Origin: Mermis nigrescens
Lineage: Eukaryota > Nematoda > Enoplea > Mermithida > Mermithidae
Direction: 5' to 3'
NCBI GenBank assembly: GCA_036768485.1
Contig: JAVLUZ010000734.1
Location: forward strand, 434,001-498,000
DNA: 64,000 nt
Made by a program: the position numbers and the translations under genes. Below, in pieces: positions 44,601-52,639 of the stretch. The stretch's first letter is position 1, and every line of letters begins with the position of its first letter. The notes beneath the pieces were generated by a model. That model was not told the origin of the DNA, did no database searches, and saw nothing but the letters and a program-made list of their open reading frames with translations.

Positions 44601-46960
44601 ATAGACTTCCAGACGCAATGCTCCTTAAATGATTTCTAAAGTTCATCCTCTCTTCTTTATAATTCATTTTGTATAAAAAATAGGAGGATAATAAAAAATT
44701 CATAAACGTGTTTCCTTTTGTTTTCTTCTCAATAAACAAAAAAGGCATAAGTAGACTAGGAGACAATAACCTTCAGGGAGACTGAAGAAACTTTACTCTT
44801 CTTTAAATGCGGTTCGCGTAAAATAACTTTATTGTAGCATAAATATGTAGTTTGATGGACTCGGCAAACTATGCAATTCACAGAAGGTAAAAAACCAAGA
44901 CGTAAATAAAAATTCTGGAAAAGGATTGCCTTGTGTGATCTTTAGCTGAAAAGTAATTTCTATTTCGATCAATCTCATAAAATTAGAGGAGACAGAGATG
45001 CATTATGTACGTATGCTCAAATTTTTAATGCATGATGACTTAGTAGATAATAGAAATAAATAATAATGATAAATAAATAATAATGAATAATAATAACAAA
45101 GCACCTATTTCATTATTTTTAAGTAAATAACATTGAAAAAAGCATCTTTCAAATTGGACTGACAGCCAAAACAAATTCACACCCTCAGTATATCCAATTC
45201 GTGAGAAATCGTTGGGCGCGTAAGTAAGCTGAAAAATAAAAATAAAAGTTCTTCGCAAGTCACTTTATTTACTGCTATTTATATTTACAAACGATAAATT
45301 CAAATTATTAACGTTAGCCTTGAGATTTTTCACTTAGTTAAATCGCGATTTTACTTTCTTAAACATAAATTTCCTGCGCCCTTGATGTTTAGTACTTTTC
45401 AAATCCATCGTAGAAAATTATTTTCGAATAAATAATGTTTCAGACCGAATTGATACGAGATAAAAGATCTTGTTATGCTTCTAGGATAAAATACCCGATA
45501 GCAAACCCTTTACTCGGCCTGTGCTTACAGCGGATTTCCACATGCCATGCTCCAAGAATTGTTGCCTAGCTTTCAAGCGCCTGAATGGAAATTTTCCGAA
45601 TTTACCTTCCATAAAACCGAACCTGGTGCTGAACAAAGGAGAATCCACGCTGCTACTAGCCGAGTTAGTCGATGTCGTCCAATCTATAAAAGGTCGATCT
45701 TTTTCATTAACAATACCTATAAATCTTGTAAATGTGAACGTTGAGGAATATGCGGGCATTGAAAATTTGGCAAACAGCGATTATTGGGCCTCTATTACAA
45801 AGTATAATATTTTAAATTAAACTACCCGAGAAATCCCGAATCACGTATTTCATTTTCGTTGCTGTTTTTTGCACTCACAACAAGAAGCCGTTCGTGAAAG
45901 CTACAGTAAATGCTGTATTTAGATTGCTTCTTGCCCCGTATTTTAAAATAATGTGTCGGAACAGCTATGTATCTACACACCTAAGTGCATAAGGAAATTT
46001 GACTGATTATGTACAAAATATATTGACCTTTACTCGATGTTTCTCAATAGCTATTGACCTCAACTAAGTGATTGGATGGGCGATATAAAATTTGGGCTCA
46101 GCAACGTGGTTGATAATAGTAATCGCCTCGCCAACAAATGGCAAAATGGAAAAAGTTGACTTTTCGATTGGAAATGAATAAGCCGTTTCGAAGTTAATAA
46201 CTTTTAGTTTTTTGAAATCACTTGTTGACAGCTTTCGAGTTGTATGTAACTATAACCCGTTTTGTTTTCAATCGCGATGCTTACGAATGAATCATAGAAC
46301 GTTAGTGTACACAAAAATAGATGAAATACAAGAATAAATAAGAATTCTCTATTTAACCAGCTACATGTGATAACCACATTTGAGCGTTGGGGGTCTGGAT
46401 TCCCCCAAAAATTTGGCAATTCTTACCCCCCCCCGAGAATTAAGATTTTTAGGCTTATCGTGCTGATTACATCGTCGAACCTGAGCAATAATTAATAGGA
46501 CCGCGGCATTGTTAATAAGTTTTCCGTTTTTTTGTTGGAATGCCAAACAATGTAATATTCTTTATTAGATGCACCTGACATCGCGTTTTAGCATTAAACA
46601 TTTTCATATCCTAGATTTTTTGCTGTTCGGGTGTAATGCATAATTTTTAGAAAGTGAAGGCTATACAGTTCCTTGTGCTCTTAATGCCACATAAATTTAT
46701 TAAATTTGCATTTAGCAAATGACAAAGTTGACGTAAGACAGATGAAAAGAAACGAGGAATCGCCGAATTTACATACCCGGAGTACCACTAGAACCTGACG
46801 ACAGACGCTCCTTGCGCTCTGTGAGCCGCTTTTTCTCTTTATTCATGCGATACAACGTACGCCTTAGGATTTGTGGTGAGACCGTGCACGGTATGGAGCC
46901 GGAATTTGACGATTTTTTAATTTTACTAATCAAGTCCATCCCATCTTTATCCGTCATCAT
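29324..46960 (-). CDS. ARHGAP6: Gene model: RhoGAP protein of the ARHGAP6/ARHGAP36 family, complete coding frame
   Basis: RhoGAP domains supply an arginine finger that speeds GTP hydrolysis by Rho-family GTPases, usually at the cytoskeleton or membrane. Fifteen minus-strand exons join in frame: 46777-46960, 45529-45716, 44467-44623, 44303-44398, 42889-43192, 39478-39557, 37801-37874, 36980-36998, 36714-36929, 35827-35996, 34907-35071, 34755-34846, 33616-33837, 30730-30949 and 29324-29638. The total is 2502 nt, 834 codons including stop. The order of motifs matches vertebrate ARHGAP6: a W-x-S-(x)-G-R-x-V block, a basic linker, FGVPLSQ, a Ser-rich linker, then the GAP core with GIFR (catalytic Arg), LLKEYFRDLPDPLL and NLATIFGPTIL. 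The C-terminal 250 residues are low in recognisable motifs. The identity is assigned from remembered family motifs, not a search. An optional extra exon at 45160-45228 is noted separately. Confidence 0.85.
30050..30440. repeat. TTA/TAT-rich low-complexity tract
   Basis: Two stretches (about 30055-30160 and 30305-30440) consist mainly of ATT, TAT and TTA triplets. They lie in the last RhoGAP intron. No gene is seen. Confidence 0.7.
30730..30949 (-). CDS. ARHGAP6: RhoGAP gene exon 14
   Basis: Acceptor TTGCTTATTCAG (phase 2), donor GTGAGC (phase 0). It encodes a Ser-rich segment beginning SAVQKEIVDDF with no recognised domain. The preceding intron (30950-33615) holds three hAT-like MITEs. Confidence 0.75.
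31147..31393. mobile_element. hAT-like MITE, copy D
   Basis: Inverse orientation. A perfect 8-bp duplication TCTAGACC (31139-31146, 31394-31401) flanks a body with the shared core and a run of A near 31270. The left terminal is decayed. Confidence 0.72.
31542..31788. mobile_element. hAT-like MITE, copy E
   Basis: The ends CATACCTGGGCG and GCCCACGTATG are flanked by a perfect 8-bp duplication CTTATAAC (31534-31541, 31789-31796). Only 149 bases separate it from copy D. Confidence 0.82.
32165..32243. repeat. Imperfect AAT/TAA microsatellite
   Basis: About 79 bases are built almost entirely of AAT/ATA triplets with scattered TCA interruptions. It lies in the RhoGAP intron between exons 14 and 13. 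Confidence 0.85.
32773..33028. mobile_element. hAT-like MITE, copy F
   Basis: Inverse orientation, with ends CATAGGTGGGC and GCCCAGGTATG. A perfect 8-bp duplication TTTAGGAC (32765-32772, 33029-33036) flanks it. It lies in the RhoGAP intron between exons 14 and 13. Confidence 0.82.
33616..33837 (-). CDS. ARHGAP6: RhoGAP gene exon 13
   Basis: Acceptor TTTTTAATAG (phase 2), donor GTAAAT (phase 2). It encodes a Thr/Val-rich segment containing HRIVYTTHGEPVGPNIPVPR. No domain is recognised. Phase agreement on both sides supports it. Confidence 0.75.
34103..34359. mobile_element. hAT-like MITE, copy G
   Basis: Inverse orientation, starting CATACGTGGGC. Flanking 8-mers GTGCGAAG and GTGCCAAG differ at one base. 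It lies in the RhoGAP intron between exons 13 and 12. Confidence 0.76.
34755..34846 (-). CDS. ARHGAP6: RhoGAP gene exon 12
   Basis: Acceptor CGCTTTAG, donor GTAAGA in phase 2. It encodes VPKEVQDQMYWHLMETDPDS and a short helix. The block (V-P-x-x-x-Q ... ETDPD) directly after the GAP core is specific to the ARHGAP6 group. Confidence 0.85.
34907..35071 (-). CDS. ARHGAP6: RhoGAP gene exon 11 (NLATIFGP)
   Basis: Acceptor TTCATTAAG, donor GTGAGC, phase 0 on both sides. It encodes GNKMNVKNLATIFGPTILRP, the conserved GTPase-contacting motif, and then a helix VIRVVQTMIEECDILF that ends the GAP domain. Confidence 0.92.
35160..35310. repeat. MITE fragment (ACATGGGCGTGGGG lead)
   Basis: The sequence ACATGGGCGTGGGGTTTGAAG followed by C-rich and ATTTTCATCAACTTGGCCC segments also appears, diverged, near 8795-8940 and 2110-2240, marking a further low-copy family. 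The ends are unclear. Confidence 0.4.
35827..35996 (-). CDS. ARHGAP6: RhoGAP gene exon 10
   Basis: Acceptor TGCTTCTAG, donor GTATTT, phase 0 out. It encodes ETLRHLIYLLPVANSDTLLV and LLQFLNQV, the central helices of the GAP domain. Confidence 0.9.
36714..36929 (-). CDS. ARHGAP6: RhoGAP gene exon 9 (catalytic core)
   Basis: Acceptor ATTTTTTCAG. It encodes GMHTVGIFRIAGSAKRCRQL, in which the Arg of GIFR is the catalytic finger, then VATLLKEYFRDLPDPLLTKE and LYPCFV. This is unmistakable RhoGAP sequence. Donor GTTAAA, phase 1. Confidence 0.92.
36980..36998 (-). CDS. ARHGAP6: RhoGAP gene exon 8, 19-nt microexon
   Basis: The 19 bases end at the strong donor CAG|GTACGC and encode LPLMHS plus one base. 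With the microexon the frame runs from exon 7 (phase 0) to exon 9 (phase 1) and restores the spacing of the RhoGAP helix. A 50-nt intron separates it from exon 9. Reading straight through that intron is also open but adds residues that break the family spacing. Confidence 0.6.
37801..37874 (-). CDS. ARHGAP6: RhoGAP gene exon 7 (first GAP helix)
   Basis: It encodes CAKCIELIHNYHKLLIPDYC. The IPDY motif sits exactly 14 residues before the Gly of GMHTVGIFR once the next microexon is added, as expected for the first GAP helix. The acceptor could also be at 37885 (phase 2). The donor GTGAAA is weak but gives phase 0, which the microexon needs. Confidence 0.62.
38213..38445. mobile_element. hAT-like MITE, copy H
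   Basis: Inverse orientation. A perfect 8-bp duplication GTACCAGC (38205-38212, 38446-38453) flanks it, and the right end is GCCCAGGTATG. It lies in the RhoGAP intron between exons 7 and 6. Confidence 0.82.
39045..39207. mobile_element. 163-bp MITE with CAGGCACGTAGCTG termini
   Basis: The 14-bp terminal CAGGCACGTAGCTG appears inverted at the other end, nearly perfectly, and the 8-bp CATATCTC is duplicated on both sides (39037-39044, 39208-39215). The 8-bp duplication and CA start suggest hAT, but the termini differ from the CATACNTGGGC family. Confidence 0.78.
39478..39557 (-). CDS. ARHGAP6: RhoGAP gene exon 6 (linker)
   Basis: The acceptor TTTTTTATAG joins exon 5 in phase 2 (LINQLHLVSLSDQTCDD). 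I chose the donor GTAAAA in phase 1 because exon 7 can be entered in phase 1. The frame stays open to 39329 with a Ser-rich sequence, so a later donor is possible. The intron before it holds the broken retrotransposon at 40093-42396. Confidence 0.6.
40162..40960 (+). pseudogene. RT pseudogene, N-terminal half
   Basis: The frame is open from about 40093 to 40936 and includes the fingers and palm entry motifs up to AAFDSIQREKIW. A one-base insertion near 40917 ends it. The continuing frame LTSDGVPPKVCRIMQALYKT leads to the MITE insertion. Confidence 0.85.
41016..41400. mobile_element. 385-bp MITE inserted in a retrotransposon
   Basis: The element starts CATACATG and ends CATATATG, and carries the GGCGC palindrome at 41184. 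Removing it together with one 8-mer (41401-41408) restores an open RT frame across the site, so it is an insertion. The flanking 8-mers ATGGTGAC and ATCATGAC agree at 6 of 8 positions. Confidence 0.7.
41409..42396 (+). pseudogene. RT pseudogene, C-terminal half
   Basis: It starts with ERFTTQSGVRQGD and the catalytic FADDVAIL, then a thumb region. After a one-base shift near 42072 the terminal part runs from VIQISSLVRLKRWKWFG to a stop at 42396. Confidence 0.85.
42889..43192 (-). CDS. ARHGAP6: RhoGAP gene exon 5 (FGVPLSQ, entry to the GAP domain)
   Basis: Acceptor AACATCCAG (phase 1), donor GTTAGT (phase 2). It encodes a Ser-rich lead, VFGVPLSQCVEYELGVKLRR, then a Ser/Lys-rich stretch of about 70 residues. 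FGVPL marks the N-terminal edge of RhoGAP domains. The rest is the long family-specific insert before the core. Confidence 0.85.
43544..43962. mobile_element. 419-bp MITE related to the CATAC family
   Basis: A perfect 8-bp duplication CCCCAAAC (43536-43543, 43963-43970) flanks an element starting CAGACATGCACTT and ending GTGCATCTATG. A second start-like sequence CATACATGGGCGTG occurs inside at 43584, hinting at a nested or duplicated terminal. Confidence 0.65.
44303..44398 (-). CDS. ARHGAP6: RhoGAP gene exon 4 (basic linker)
   Basis: Acceptor TTTTTTTCGCAG, donor GTGAGC, phase 1 on both sides. It encodes EGLPLRQKRVKYNRRKAQ and a second Lys cluster, likely a nuclear or membrane-binding basic linker as in ARHGAP6. 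Confidence 0.78.
44467..44623 (-). CDS. ARHGAP6: RhoGAP gene exon 3 (WKSIDGREV block)
   Basis: It encodes CVWKSIDGREVTLNGKPLAF, then a Leu-rich helix and LGCSIVRPK. This matches the conserved block upstream of the GAP domain in ARHGAP6. The acceptor may be at 44623 or 44635; both keep the frame. Donor GTTTAT, phase 1. Confidence 0.8.
45160..45228 (-). CDS. Optional RhoGAP gene exon between exons 2 and 3
   Basis: An excellent acceptor (TTTTTATTTTTCAG) precedes 23 open codons beginning LTYAPNDFSRIGYTEG, in phase 0. The only in-frame phase-0 donor is the weak GTCCAA. Because exon 2 and exon 3 also join directly in phase 0, this could be a cassette exon or a decoy acceptor. Confidence 0.35.
45529..45716 (-). 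CDS. ARHGAP6: RhoGAP gene exon 2
   Basis: Acceptor GATTTATAG in phase 1, donor GTAAGC in phase 0. It encodes a Ser/Thr-rich segment and a basic stretch FRRLKARQQF. An earlier donor (GTAAAT, phase 1, after FGFMEG) could be used alternatively but would not fit the next exon. Confidence 0.68.
46777..46960 (-). CDS. ARHGAP6: RhoGAP gene exon 1 (start codon)
   Basis: Two adjacent ATG codons open the frame at 46960; the first is taken as start. The product is polar and Lys-rich (ILRRTLYRMNKEKKRLTERK), then Ser/Gly-rich, and ends at donor GTATGT in phase 1. No upstream in-frame coding exon was found. Confidence 0.75.
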
Positions 46961-46999
46961 TTTTCGCTAGTTCAGCTTGTGTCCTTATATTACTTCGCA

Positions 47000-48356
47000 A
47001 TTTGACTCGATGACATAGTTGATTTTTCTCTCAGCCATGTTGATTAGTTTTGATTGCTAACAGCTATTTAATCATTAAGGTGAAAATTGCCATACAGAAG
47101 TTAAATAATCTTCATCAATGACGCGGATTATGGGTCGTATTTCCACTGTGTTTGATAGAGCATAAGAAGTCGTTTCATTCCCATCGAGGACTATTTCAGA
47201 CAGAGCACATTCATACATCTCGAGCGTTCGAATATCGATAATTTGAGAATCTGTATAGATTTTATGACCGCGATATGATCAATTTCGACAAAAATTTATG
47301 AAAAATGGAATGAAAGGAAAAATACGAAATCCGTGCGAAAGGTAAACATGCAATAGAAATCTGAGTTGACTAGTCGCTTAACAATAAAATGCTAAAGTCC
47401 AGCACAACTCAAGCGCTCAGGAAGAAGGCAGGTACTAATTCAAGTTATTTTTTAATCTTGGTTATCAGCAGCGCCGTTAAGAAAGGAACTGATGCAAAAA
47501 TTGTTGCACGCCACATTTATGTACTGTAGGCGGGTGGTAATAAAGCTAATCAGAGGTGAGCAGATCGCTTAACGATTTGCGCATTACGGACGAAACGCGA
47601 AAGACAAGAAAATAAATAGTTCGACGAAAAAATTGCCAATCAACACGAGAAAAAAACCAAAAAATGCAAAGGAGAATTATGTAGATGCGCTCCCTTCGCC
47701 GCGTTTTCGTTCGTCCATCGCGATGATTACTGTTGTTCGTTTCCCATTATCTGGAAAACAATACGACTTAGGTAGATACAGTTGAAGAAAAACTGAACAT
47801 GCGTGTAAGTGATAGCGTGCATTTAGCTTTATTTTCCATTCTTTTCCTATGCAAATAATCGATTTCATTTAGAAGAGTCATCCATCCCGGTAGCAACAGT
47901 GCTTCAGTGTCTTATGCTTTATAATGCTTCCATCGCACAACGTGGCCCGCGATTTCAATTAATGAGAGGACCCGCAAATTCTTGCGGCGTTTTCGCGAGC
48001 TTATGTATACGCTTTTTGTGCGATTCTTGCTGAAAAGCTACTTTTTTCCGCATTCAATTTCGAGTGCGTCATTCGGCGCTAAGACTCGTTCGTTATCCCC
48101 CGCAGCAATTTTATCAATGATACGACCGCAAAAGATGCCTGATGTATGTGCGACTACAGTACTAAGCCGAAAGACGTCACGAATTGACAAGATACCTATC
48201 TACCTACAAAAAAATTGGCTGGCTTTAGGGAGATAATACAGAAGCTAATTATCGAATTATTGCCAGAGACGAGCCCGGAAGAGAATTTTGCGATCGGAAT
48301 ATAAAATTTTAGCTATTCGCCAACATCGGAATCAAGCACTCCTTTACATTAGGTTA
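47000..48356. other. Upstream region of the RhoGAP gene, possible promoter/5' UTR
   Basis: This stretch lies directly 5' of RhoGAP exon 1 and has noticeably more CG dinucleotides (especially 47550-48100) than the surrounding DNA, as often seen at invertebrate promoters or 5' UTRs. I found no TATA box or further coding exon that I could defend, and the frame at 47982-48236 on the plus strand has no recognisable features. Confidence 0.3.
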
Positions 48357-48427
48357 ATCGCCGAATCGAGGCATATAACTGAATCAGTAGTCTCGATGTA
48401 ACTAGTTGAATGCCTCAATTCGGCGAT
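48357..48427. ncRNA. 71-nt hairpin with pre-miRNA-like shape
   Basis: A 24-nt arm starting ATCGCCGAATCGAGGCAT pairs with the downstream arm ending AATTCGGCGAT at 23 of 24 positions including one wobble pair, or 22 counted strictly, around a 23-nt loop. Size and loop fit an animal pre-miRNA on either strand. It could equally be a tiny inverted-repeat transposon remnant. I do not recognise a known miRNA seed. Confidence 0.35.
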
Positions 48428-49299
48428 ATCTTCAGTCGCTAGTTTTTAAGTGGAAGAAGCTCATTGTGCATCAGTTCGGCTTTAAAATACTTTGCGAGCT
48501 TGGAGCATACGGTAGCTAGAAAAAATCTTATGCAAATATATGCACACCCAGTCCCGCAATTTGCATCCATTTCCCCGGAATAGAAAGAAATATGTAATTA
48601 TCGTAAGAGTCCTCCAAATAATAAAAAATAAAAATTCTCGAAGTGAGATAAAAGAACCAAAACAACTTTTTTTGTACTCGTTTTAAGCCCGAAATTTTAC
48701 GGCGCTTCGCTTTGAATTTATTGATTTTATGTAGTGTTTCTCTTCAAACAGCCCAAGTTTGAGTTGGACATGGAAATTATGTCGCATCATAACTCATTAT
48801 TTACTGTATTGATTCCTTTACATGCTGTTTCGGTTTAAGAGAGTGCGAGAAGAGATGCCATTTCTGTCACTAATGCAGTTTAGGCTTAGGCTTTGTAATT
48901 AATGTGCATTCAACTTGATGTCAGCAGGTAAAGTAAGCCAGAACAGCAATACACGGATTAAGCTCAAATAGAATATTCCGATTGGGCCCGAAATTGAATA
49001 CGAAAACAAAAGTTAAGAATTTGTTCATGAAGTAGAGGATGAGAAATTCGTCGTACATAGTTGGTATAGCGCTCAAAACAAGGGAAAATCAATTTTCATC
49101 TATAAAAAGTATAATTCCAGTAGCTGACGTTTTGCACGTGATTGCGACCTTTTGAGATTAAAGGTCTTGACGTATCTGACTTGAAAAAATTTTCAAATGT
49201 ATATAATCCTAGATACGGATCTGCACACAAATGTATATTCATAACATCGAAGGAACGCAATAAATGTAAATGCATATTTGAATGCCTAAAGTCATAGAG

Positions 49300-49670
49300 A
49301 GGGCTGTATTTAAGGGGGCGGGGGCGGCCGCCCCCTCCCTTGGACGGAAAAAATTTTGAAAGGCAAGATAATGCACGGAAAAATGGAAAAATCGAATGTC
49401 TTTGTCGTAAAATCTTCAAATTTTCAGCGCTTTCCACCAGATGTAATGTATTATCTATCATTCTAGCTCAAGTAAAACCAAAAAATTACACTTTTTCAAT
49501 AGCTTTTTAAGTGAAGAAAAAATTTGAATTTTATGATATTAATGGTCAGAGCATATCGAGAAACGTCAAAAAATGCGGTTTTTGCGAGCTGTTCCGGCGA
49601 ATTTTCTGGGATGTAGACCAATTTATGTAAAGTCCACCCCCCCTTAGCCGAATCCTGGATACGGGCCTGG
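49300..49670. repeat. Degenerate repeat with GGGGGCGGGGGCGGCC lead
   Basis: A GC-rich lead (AAGGGGGCGGGGGCGGCCGC) and a C-rich, GGATACGGGCCTGG-containing end bracket AT-rich sequence with GAGAAACGTCAAAAAATG, a phrase shared with the MITE families. No target duplication found. Confidence 0.35.
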
Positions 49671-50129
49671 TCACAGATGTCCCTAATGATATCGTCTCCC
49701 GTGCTATAAATCCTGCTATTTCCTCTCTACAAACATGTATCTGCACAATTTAGTTGTTACTGCTGTTTAAAGCTAAAGTATGCAAATAAAAAAGGGCAAA
49801 TGAACTTTGCTTATATAAATTGTTAACTAACAGTCTCAGAAAAAGCCACGTAGGGATTAAGGAAGGATTTACAAATATGTAGTTATGGGAGCCATAGCAT
49901 ACTGAACCTTTAAGACATTTCACTAATGCAAAACGCTAGGTTTTATTATATCGAAACCAATAAAAAGGATGTTATATAAATGTAATAAATGTGAACCACA
50001 TTATAAATAGAGTTAAACATAAAGTGCTTAAGCAAGATTATATTTAAATTTACCAATTTTTAAATTGACACTGAATTTATTCCAAAACGTTATACCCGAA
50101 AGAAGTGAGAGCGCATTATAGTCGCAAGA

Positions 50130-50407
50130 AGACGTACACGTGGAGGTTAGGTATCTGGACCCCCAGAATGGAAAAATGGGAAATTTTCGGGGAAAATGAG
50201 GCAAAGTGAAGAGCGAAAATGAATAAAAATTGAAAATTTACCTCAAAAGTGCTTTAAGTTGACGAGAAACTCTGGAATAACGTAGTTTTAACGCTATTTT
50301 AGCGCTTATACCATTGTTCTGGGTCATTTTAACCCAAAAAAGCTTAATTTTTGACCCTCCTCAGACCGGCTGACCCTCTTCAATATCGGTCAAATTGTGC
50401 ATCTATG
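50130..50407. mobile_element. Degenerate MITE related to 43544-43962
   Basis: The body has the same order of G-rich lead, GAGGCAAAGTGAAG, GTTTTAACGCTATTTTAGC and terminal GTGCATCTATG. The left end is uncertain. Confidence 0.4.
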
Positions 50408-50409
50408 CT

Positions 50410-52250
50410 CACAAGAGGACCTTATAAACTCTAATTTATGAGCAGGATTTTATCGATCAAAAATTATAGTCTGTTTCACATAACTTCGTGCGTAAATTTT
50501 AAGAATTTTTATCGACAGTAAGCCGAGGGTTACGATAATTATATATCAGTGTCGGGGATAGTATTAAAATTTATGACCGAACTTGTGTGAAACAAAGTAT
50601 AAAGTTAATGTTGTACTCCGTTGTAGGTTTAACCCTTCTCTCACAAATTGACGAAAATGTTTTAATGGTCTGAAAATTCGGTATAGCCCCAATCAGATAA
50701 ACATGTTGGTGGGTCTAGATCCAACGGAAGGACAAAAAGAAAAATCTTGCAAACAGTAAGGCAAAATAAAAGTCAAAAGCACACAAAAATCATGGATTTC
50801 TTGCGACAATGAGATTGAAAAAACTGTCAAGGATATTTGTACGCCGTTTTAGCCTCTATGTCAATTTTTAAGACCGTCTTAGCAAAAAAAGCTCTGGCTG
50901 ATCCAGCAGGTCGACCAGACCCAAAGACCGGCCGTTCTGTTTATCTAAGGTCCCACGTCTTCCTATGTCCCAGTCAAAGATGCAACAGCTCGCAAGTTTT
51001 TCCGCAAAATCCGGAGGGGGTGAAAAATTTTCTCGTTTCGGGGGACGAGGAACGATCAATTTTGGGTGGGGGATCCCAATCCCCCTGTGACATGTATGGT
51101 CGCTACCCTTCGCATGCCCACTTTCGGGCCAACCCGAATAGCATACTACGCCTATGCGCCCGGCCGCGGAAGCGCGTATTTACCCATTAGGCGAGCTTAT
51201 GTCTGGTACCAATCCGAATCCTCTAGCAATCTAAACTGACGACACACGATTTTTGAAATGAGCGATCATTGAGAGTAGCAGGAAAGTCGTATTATGGCAA
51301 TAAAACGCTGTAATGCGCCAAAATGCCGGGGACTTTGTATTTTAAAAATTTGAATGCAAGAATTTGAAATGAGTCAAAATGCCTAGAAATTTGATATTTT
51401 AAGGACGCAAATGTAGAAAGCCAAATGCGTCAAGCCACCAAAAGTATATTCATGCGCAAAAGATATTCAAGTACAAAAGATACTCGTAGGCTTGTTCGTT
51501 GGGTCCACCCAAGCGTCCGGGAAGAAGCTATGTATACATGCATTTATTGTTAAAAACTTTGCTATCTTTGCCATGCGCCCATGCGTCCGTGCGCCCAAGC
51601 GCCTGGAAAAAAGCTATTCTTTAATGTTAAATATTTTGCTATCCTTAAGCGCCCGAAAAAAGCTTTATCCTAACGTTGAAGACAGTGCTATCTTTACCCA
51701 TATCAACTATCTATACTTCGGCGCAAACGCCCATTAGCGCAACACAAAAGATAGTAGTAGGCTATTGTGGTTGGGTTGGGCTTCACTTTTTCAAACGCTC
51801 CATTTGCTCGTCTCACTTGCTTGTCAAGTGATGTACTATGTAGTCCTATCTATTTGAACGTTCCACTTCATCGACTTTGGTTTTTATCGCGAGATCGCTT
51901 CTCCGAGAAATAACATAAAATAGGAAGAGTACTCGCAAAGAATTCCATCTCAGCGGATGTCCGTTTTTTCGAAATGTTTCATGTTCCCGAAGGTATGAGC
52001 GGTTATTTTTCAGATGACAGGTAAAATCTTCGACGTAATATAAGGAAATGAATTGCATTCCAAACCTTAATTATCATCTGAAATCATGGCAAATGTTTTC
52101 TACAAAAACGGTCTTTTCATTGCGAGATATTCATGCTAACATGAGCCTTAAGTTTGCTGTATGTAGCTTATAGAAATTAGCGTTGTGCAATAAAGCGCAA
52201 CTTTCAATAAGGTGTGAATTTTGACAACATGGGCATCAGTAGAATTGGGA
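50410..52250. other. Intergenic, nothing coding recognised
   Basis: It holds scattered G/C-rich MITE-like debris (50690-51080) and a stretch with many short imperfect copies of GCGCCCAAGCG and GCCCGAAAAAAGC (51490-51740). The open frames here show no domain and no flanking splice pattern. Confidence 0.35.
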
Positions 52251-52251
52251 C

Positions 52252-52634
52252 CATACGTGTATAGCACGGAAATTTTAGGGGTCAGGCCCAAAATTTTAAA
52301 AAAGTACCTTTTTGGCTAAAAAAGGTCGAACACACGTCAAAAACACTGCTTTTAGTCGTTTTGAACACTGATCGTCCTTCCTAGAACATGAAAAATTTTT
52401 GAAAAATTGAAGAAATTCGAAAAAATCGAGAAAATCAAACAAACTTTCGTCAAAAAATGTGCATAAAATGTGTAAATGGCGCTAAGCGCCGGAAATTTGA
52501 GTTTTGGGTCAAAAATGAGCTAAAAACGTTTAAAAAAGCACACTTTTTACAATTTTTCCAAAAAAATTGACAATTTGCATGGGGGTCAATAGCACTCTGC
52601 GGGGGGGTCAAACCCTCCCCCAAGAACACGTATG
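52252..52634. mobile_element. Degenerate MITE of the GGCGC-palindrome subfamily
   Basis: It starts CATACGTGTATAG and ends CACGTATG, with a body resembling the inverse of the element at 41016-41400. The flanking 8-mers match at only 5 of 8 positions, so boundaries are approximate. Confidence 0.5.
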
Positions 52635-52639
52635 GTTGA

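Noticed and set aside
47982..48236. 84-codon plus-strand frame in the CG-rich region
   Set aside because: No domain, no splice partners. The CG-rich composition better fits a promoter or 5' UTR of the minus-strand RhoGAP gene.
51490..51740. CRISPR-like spaced short repeats (GCGCCCAAGCG, GCCCGAAAAAAGC)
   Set aside because: Repeats are imperfect and irregularly spaced in a eukaryotic genome; they look like degenerate low-complexity duplication.
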